From Micrococcales bacterium (lineage in GTDB: Bacteria > Actinomycetota > Actinomycetes > Actinomycetales > Microbacteriaceae), in the NCBI GenBank assembly GCA_947441105.1, contig CANESN010000032.1:1-8545 (forward strand): a stretch of DNA of 8,545 nt. Direction: 5' to 3'. Shown piece by piece: positions 6,316-8,545 of the stretch. The position numbers were made by a program, and so were the translations under genes. Every line of letters begins with the position of its first letter. Position 1 is the first letter of the stretch. The notes below the pieces were generated by a model. That model worked only from the letters and a program-made list of their open reading frames with translations. It was not told the origin of the DNA and made no database searches.

Positions 6316-7521
6316 CTAGAGGGCTAGCAGACCCGCAAGCCTTTGCCCAACTTCCTCAATTTCAATCAGGAAGCCATCGTGTCCGTATTCACTTTGGATC
6401 ACTTGCAATCCGCCGCCGTAAAGCTCGCCGGAGATGTGCTTTGCGATTAGCTCTTGCCCCGAAAGTGGGAAAAGTCGGTCCGAATCAAGGCCCAATACCA
6501 AGGTCGGACAGCTGATCCTCTTCAGCGCAGCCTCAACCGATTCGCGACCGCGACCGACATCGTGCGAGTTCATGGCAGAAACCAAAGTGATGTAGCTGTT
6601 AGCATCAAAGCGGCGGACAAATTTGTTACCGTGGAAATCCAGGTAGCTCTCAACTGCATACTTACCCTTTTCGGTAAGCGGGCTGACCTTGGACTGCCAA
6701 CTGCGACCAAAGCGGTCGTTTAGCTCCTTGGGGGAGCGATAGTTCAACAGCGCCATGCGCCTGGCAAGTGCCAATCCCTTGTGTGGGCCAAAGCCTGCCT
6801 TAGCTCCGTAGTAGTTGCCCTCGGCAAAGTTGCTGTCCGAGCGAATCGCCTCCAGCTGCACGGTGTTCAGTGCAATTTGGTCTGCTGTTGAGTAAGGGGG
6901 AGCTGCCAAGATGGCCAGACGCTGTGTGACATCAGGATTCTCAATCACCATCTCTAAAGCGTGCATACCGGCCATGGAGCCGCCAATGATTGCAAACCAC
7001 TTATCGATTTCGAGCTGTGCTGCAAGTTCGACAAAGGCCTTGGCTTGATCGCGAATCGTGAGCTGTGGGAAGTTAGAGCCGTATTCGTTGCCGCGACTGT
7101 TTAGCGAAGATGGCCCGGTGGAACCCTGACAGCCCCCCAAAACATTTGGGGTGATTACAAAATACTTGTCGGTGTCTATTGCAAGCCCAGGTCCGATAAT
7201 CCCGTTCCACCAACCGGCGGTTGGGTGCTCCTTAGAAGAATTGCCAACGGTATGGCTGTCGCCGGTTAGCGCATGCAGAACCAAAATCGCATTCGAGTGA
7301 TCTGGATTTAGCTCGCCCCAGCTTTCATAGGCCAGGCGTGCACTATTAAGAGTTGCTCCAGATTCCAAAGTCAGATCGAATACTTGCGAGAACTTGCGGT
7401 CTCCCAGTGGGTCACCAGCTAACCATGCACCGGTTGCCGGTGGGCGTCCAACCAGCTGTCGACGTTGCTCCTCGGAAATGAATTCCGAGGGCGCAGAGTC
7501 TTCAGAGATTTGGAAATCCAT
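6316..7521 (-). CDS. metX: Homoserine O-acetyltransferase (MetX family alpha/beta hydrolase), 401 aa
   Basis: Transfers an acyl group, most likely acetyl from acetyl-CoA, to L-homoserine, the entry step to methionine by direct sulfhydrylation or trans-sulfuration. Alpha/beta-hydrolase fold with the MetX landmarks: HALTGDSH (83-90), GWWNGIIGPG (103-112), NVLGGCQGSTGPSSL (126-140), the nucleophile elbow GGSMAGM with Ser182, LVLGLDSDRLFP with likely catalytic Asp348, and YGHDGFL with His381. Typical length. Odd point: the elbow normally reads GGSMGG, and Ala184 here replaces the last Gly of GXSXG. Some MetX proteins use succinyl-CoA, and the acyl donor cannot be settled by eye. The ATG at 7521 is the only start after the in-frame TGA upstream and fits the family N-terminus (RPPATGAW near 26). 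Its ribosome site is unusual and described separately. It is the first gene of the metX-MFS-OYE unit, and metY is not adjacent. Confidence 0.95.
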   Translation of the reverse strand: MDFQISEDSAPSEFISEEQRRQLVGRPPATGAWLAGDPLGDRKFSQVFDLTLESGATLNSARLAYESWGELNPDHSNAILVLHALTGDSHTVGNSSKEHPTAGWWNGIIGPGLAIDTDKYFVITPNVLGGCQGSTGPSSLNSRGNEYGSNFPQLTIRDQAKAFVELAAQLEIDKWFAIIGGSMAGMHALEMVIENPDVTQRLAILAAPPYSTADQIALNTVQLEAIRSDSNFAEGNYYGAKAGFGPHKGLALARRMALLNYRSPKELNDRFGRSWQSKVSPLTEKGKYAVESYLDFHGNKFVRRFDANSYITLVSAMNSHDVGRGRESVEAALKRISCPTLVLGLDSDRLFPLSGQELIAKHISGELYGGGLQVIQSEYGHDGFLIEIEEVGQRLAGLLAL

Positions 7522-7524
7522 TAG

Positions 7525-7546
7525 TTTGCCGAAGCAAATCCCTCCC
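7525..7546 (-). promoter_or_regulatory. Distant Shine-Dalgarno plus C(UUCG)G hairpin before metX
   Basis: On the minus strand GGGAGGGA (7546-7539) is the only strong ribosome site before metX, but its GGAGG core ends 19 bases from the ATG. Between them sits a perfect five-pair hairpin, TTTGC-TTCG-GCAAA (7538-7525), closed by the extra-stable C(UUCG)G tetraloop. If the 14-base hairpin folds, five bases remain between the core and the ATG (G and A before the hairpin, CTA after it), which is normal spacing. Hairpins that bridge a distant Shine-Dalgarno are documented in phage T4 (gene 25 and gene 38 leaders). The fold and spacing are directly visible; the function is inferred. Confidence 0.55.
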
Positions 7547-7558
7547 GCGGTTCAAAAT

Positions 7559-7584
7559 CTTCCTTGGCTCGAAGCCTTAGGAAG
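7559..7584 (-). terminator. Imperfect hairpin in the metX leader: weak terminator or leader structure
   Basis: Minus-strand RNA would fold as a 6-pair stem (CUUCCU with AGGAAG), a small internal loop (AA opposite A), a 4-pair stem (GGCU with AGCC) and a UCG loop. It is followed by AUUUUG, only a short U run. It lies 69 bases downstream of the M20D stop codon and 37 bases upstream of the metX ATG, so it could end the upstream transcript weakly, attenuate entry into metX, or be a structured leader element. I cannot choose between these from sequence alone, and the short U run makes strong intrinsic termination unlikely. Confidence 0.35.
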
Positions 7585-7653
7585 TCTCGGTAATCGTTCA
7601 ACTATTGATGCTCTGGTAGCAATAGGCAACCAAAGCTGTAATCAAAGGAAACT

Positions 7654-8545
7654 TTACCCTAGGTGGTCAAAGGCCAAGCCAGCCAAAATGCTTGCGCAAA
7701 GCGGCAGTACCGCGTCATCAAACATCGCCTTGGCACTGTGGTTGGTAGGAGCGGTTTCGTGGTTAATCGCTGGCGGGCAAGCGCCAACAAATACGAATGC
7801 TCCCGGGACCTCATGCACGATAGACGCGAAGTCTTCGCCACCTGCCATTGGAACCTGCAGCGGGATGTAGCCGTGTTCGCCAACCAGGGCCTTGGAGACC
7901 TTCTCGACTCGGGCAGTAGCCGCCGAATCATTCATGAGCACCTTGGTCGCGCGACCAAACTCCACGGTTGCGGTCAGGCCAAAACCCTCGGCGATGGAGT
8001 GAATCAACTTGGGTGCCAGCTCGTGCAGTAGTGCTGTGCTCTTTTCCGAGAAGGTTCTCACCGTGGCACCAAAGCTAGCGCTATCGGCAATCACATTGGT
8101 GGTGGCATCATCTCCGGCGCGGATCCAGCCGACATTGAGGATTACCGGGTCAAACTGGTCGAAGCGCTTGTTCAGCATGTTTTGCAATGCCGAGATTGCC
8201 TCGATCATTGGGGTAACCGGATCCTTAGATAGCCAAGGCATCGAACCGTGACCGCCAGAGCCGTGGAAGGTTACGTGCAAATCGCCGGCGCTCGCCATAA
8301 GTGGCCCCGGCTTGCAGGCAATCGCCCCAATTGGCATAGCTGTGAAAACGTGCAAACCATACGCCGCAATTGGCCTTTCACCACTGAGCTCCAAAAAGCC
8401 CTCTTCGATCATGACGTCAGCGCCGTGGTGACCCTCTTCACCTGGCTGGAACCAAATCACAACGGTTCCAGAAAGTTCTGCCTTGTGGGTCGCCAATAGG
8501 TGCGCTGCGCCGATGGCAGAAGCCATGTGCAAATCGTGACCACAG
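7654..8545 (-). CDS. M20D family amidohydrolase (hippurate/N-acyl-amino-acid hydrolase-like), C-terminal 296 aa
   Basis: Metal-dependent cytosolic peptidase-fold enzyme that removes an acyl group from the amino group of an amino acid or a related amide; the substrate cannot be read from sequence. The N-terminus lies beyond the right edge. Visible from the edge inwards: CGHDLH, with Cys1 and His3 of the fragment as expected metal ligands; PGEEGHHGA, with Glu36 as likely general base and Glu37 as a ligand; GLHVF with ligand His65; the inserted dimerisation domain starting near FHGSGGHGSMP; then MAGGEDFA (about 233-240) and NHSAKAMFDDAVLPL with the last ligand His269. All positions expected of the IAA-amino-acid hydrolase/hippuricase group are present, so the enzyme looks active. 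The TAA stop at 7656-7654 is followed by a 132-base gap before metX on the same strand. Whether it is co-transcribed with metX is uncertain because of the hairpin between them. Confidence 0.92.
   Translation of the reverse strand, partial: CGHDLHMASAIGAAHLLATHKAELSGTVVIWFQPGEEGHHGADVMIEEGFLELSGERPIAAYGLHVFTAMPIGAIACKPGPLMASAGDLHVTFHGSGGHGSMPWLSKDPVTPMIEAISALQNMLNKRFDQFDPVILNVGWIRAGDDATTNVIADSASFGATVRTFSEKSTALLHELAPKLIHSIAEGFGLTATVEFGRATKVLMNDSAATARVEKVSKALVGEHGYIPLQVPMAGGEDFASIVHEVPGAFVFVGACPPAINHETAPTNHSAKAMFDDAVLPLCASILAGLAFDHLG

Noticed and set aside
7602..7625. CTATTG/CAATAG inverted repeat in the metX leader, possible operator or third hairpin
   Set aside because: Only six pairs around a 12-base loop with no extension; expected by chance in A/T-rich intergenic sequence.
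7522..7653. Possible SAM-responsive riboswitch upstream of metX
   Set aside because: The two visible hairpins do not form the multi-helix junction or conserved cores of the SAM riboswitch classes I know. A covariance search would settle it.
7394..7870. 158-codon open frame on the plus strand across the metX start and the M20D end
   Set aside because: It lies antisense to two clearly conserved genes and the leader between them, resembles no known family and has no convincing ribosome site. It is a shadow frame.

Overview
The window looks like ordinary chromosomal DNA from a low-to-moderate GC actinobacterium, probably Microbacteriaceae and perhaps a small-genome freshwater 'Luna'-type lineage such as Rhodoluna or Aquiluna. 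The phylum call rests on a fused E2-E1 2-oxoglutarate decarboxylase (Kgd/SucA), a TTG start and a leaderless-type promoter. The genus-level suggestion is inference only. Genes are tightly packed and most junctions overlap or lie within a few bases. There are no tRNA or rRNA genes, insertion sequences, CRISPR arrays or phage genes, and no stretch over 300 bases lacks a gene.

Layout: (1) 1-1631, minus: N-terminal 543 codons of kgd, running off the left edge. (2) 1632-1745: divergent intergenic region with a candidate -10 box for each direction and a possible 14-codon leaderless leader ORF ending exactly where the next gene starts. (3) 1746-4080, plus: two CNNM/CorC-type membrane proteins overlapping by 8 bases. 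The first has the full DUF21-CBS-CBS-CorC_HlyC architecture; the second lacks the C-terminal domain and has a degenerate second CBS repeat. (4) 4070-7521, minus: YqjM-type Old Yellow Enzyme, YbjJ-like MFS transporter and metX, transcribed in the order metX, MFS, OYE with junctions of +3 and -4 bases. The OYE gene overlaps the second CNNM gene tail to tail by 11 bases. (5) 7522-7653: 132-base leader upstream of metX with two hairpins, one of them a C(UUCG)G hairpin lying exactly between a strong Shine-Dalgarno sequence and the metX ATG. (6) 7654-8545, minus: C-terminal 296 residues of an M20D amidohydrolase, running off the right edge.

Functionally, kgd belongs to the TCA cycle, the CNNM pair probably acts in magnesium or divalent cation transport, metX makes O-acetylhomoserine for methionine synthesis, and the OYE reduces activated alkenes. 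The MFS substrate is unknown. The metX-MFS-OYE spacing argues for co-transcription, but I know of no pathway joining them. I see no convincing new multi-gene system. The most distinctive signals are regulatory: the metX initiation hairpin, the leaderless mini-ORF before the CNNM pair, and the overlapping convergent gene ends.
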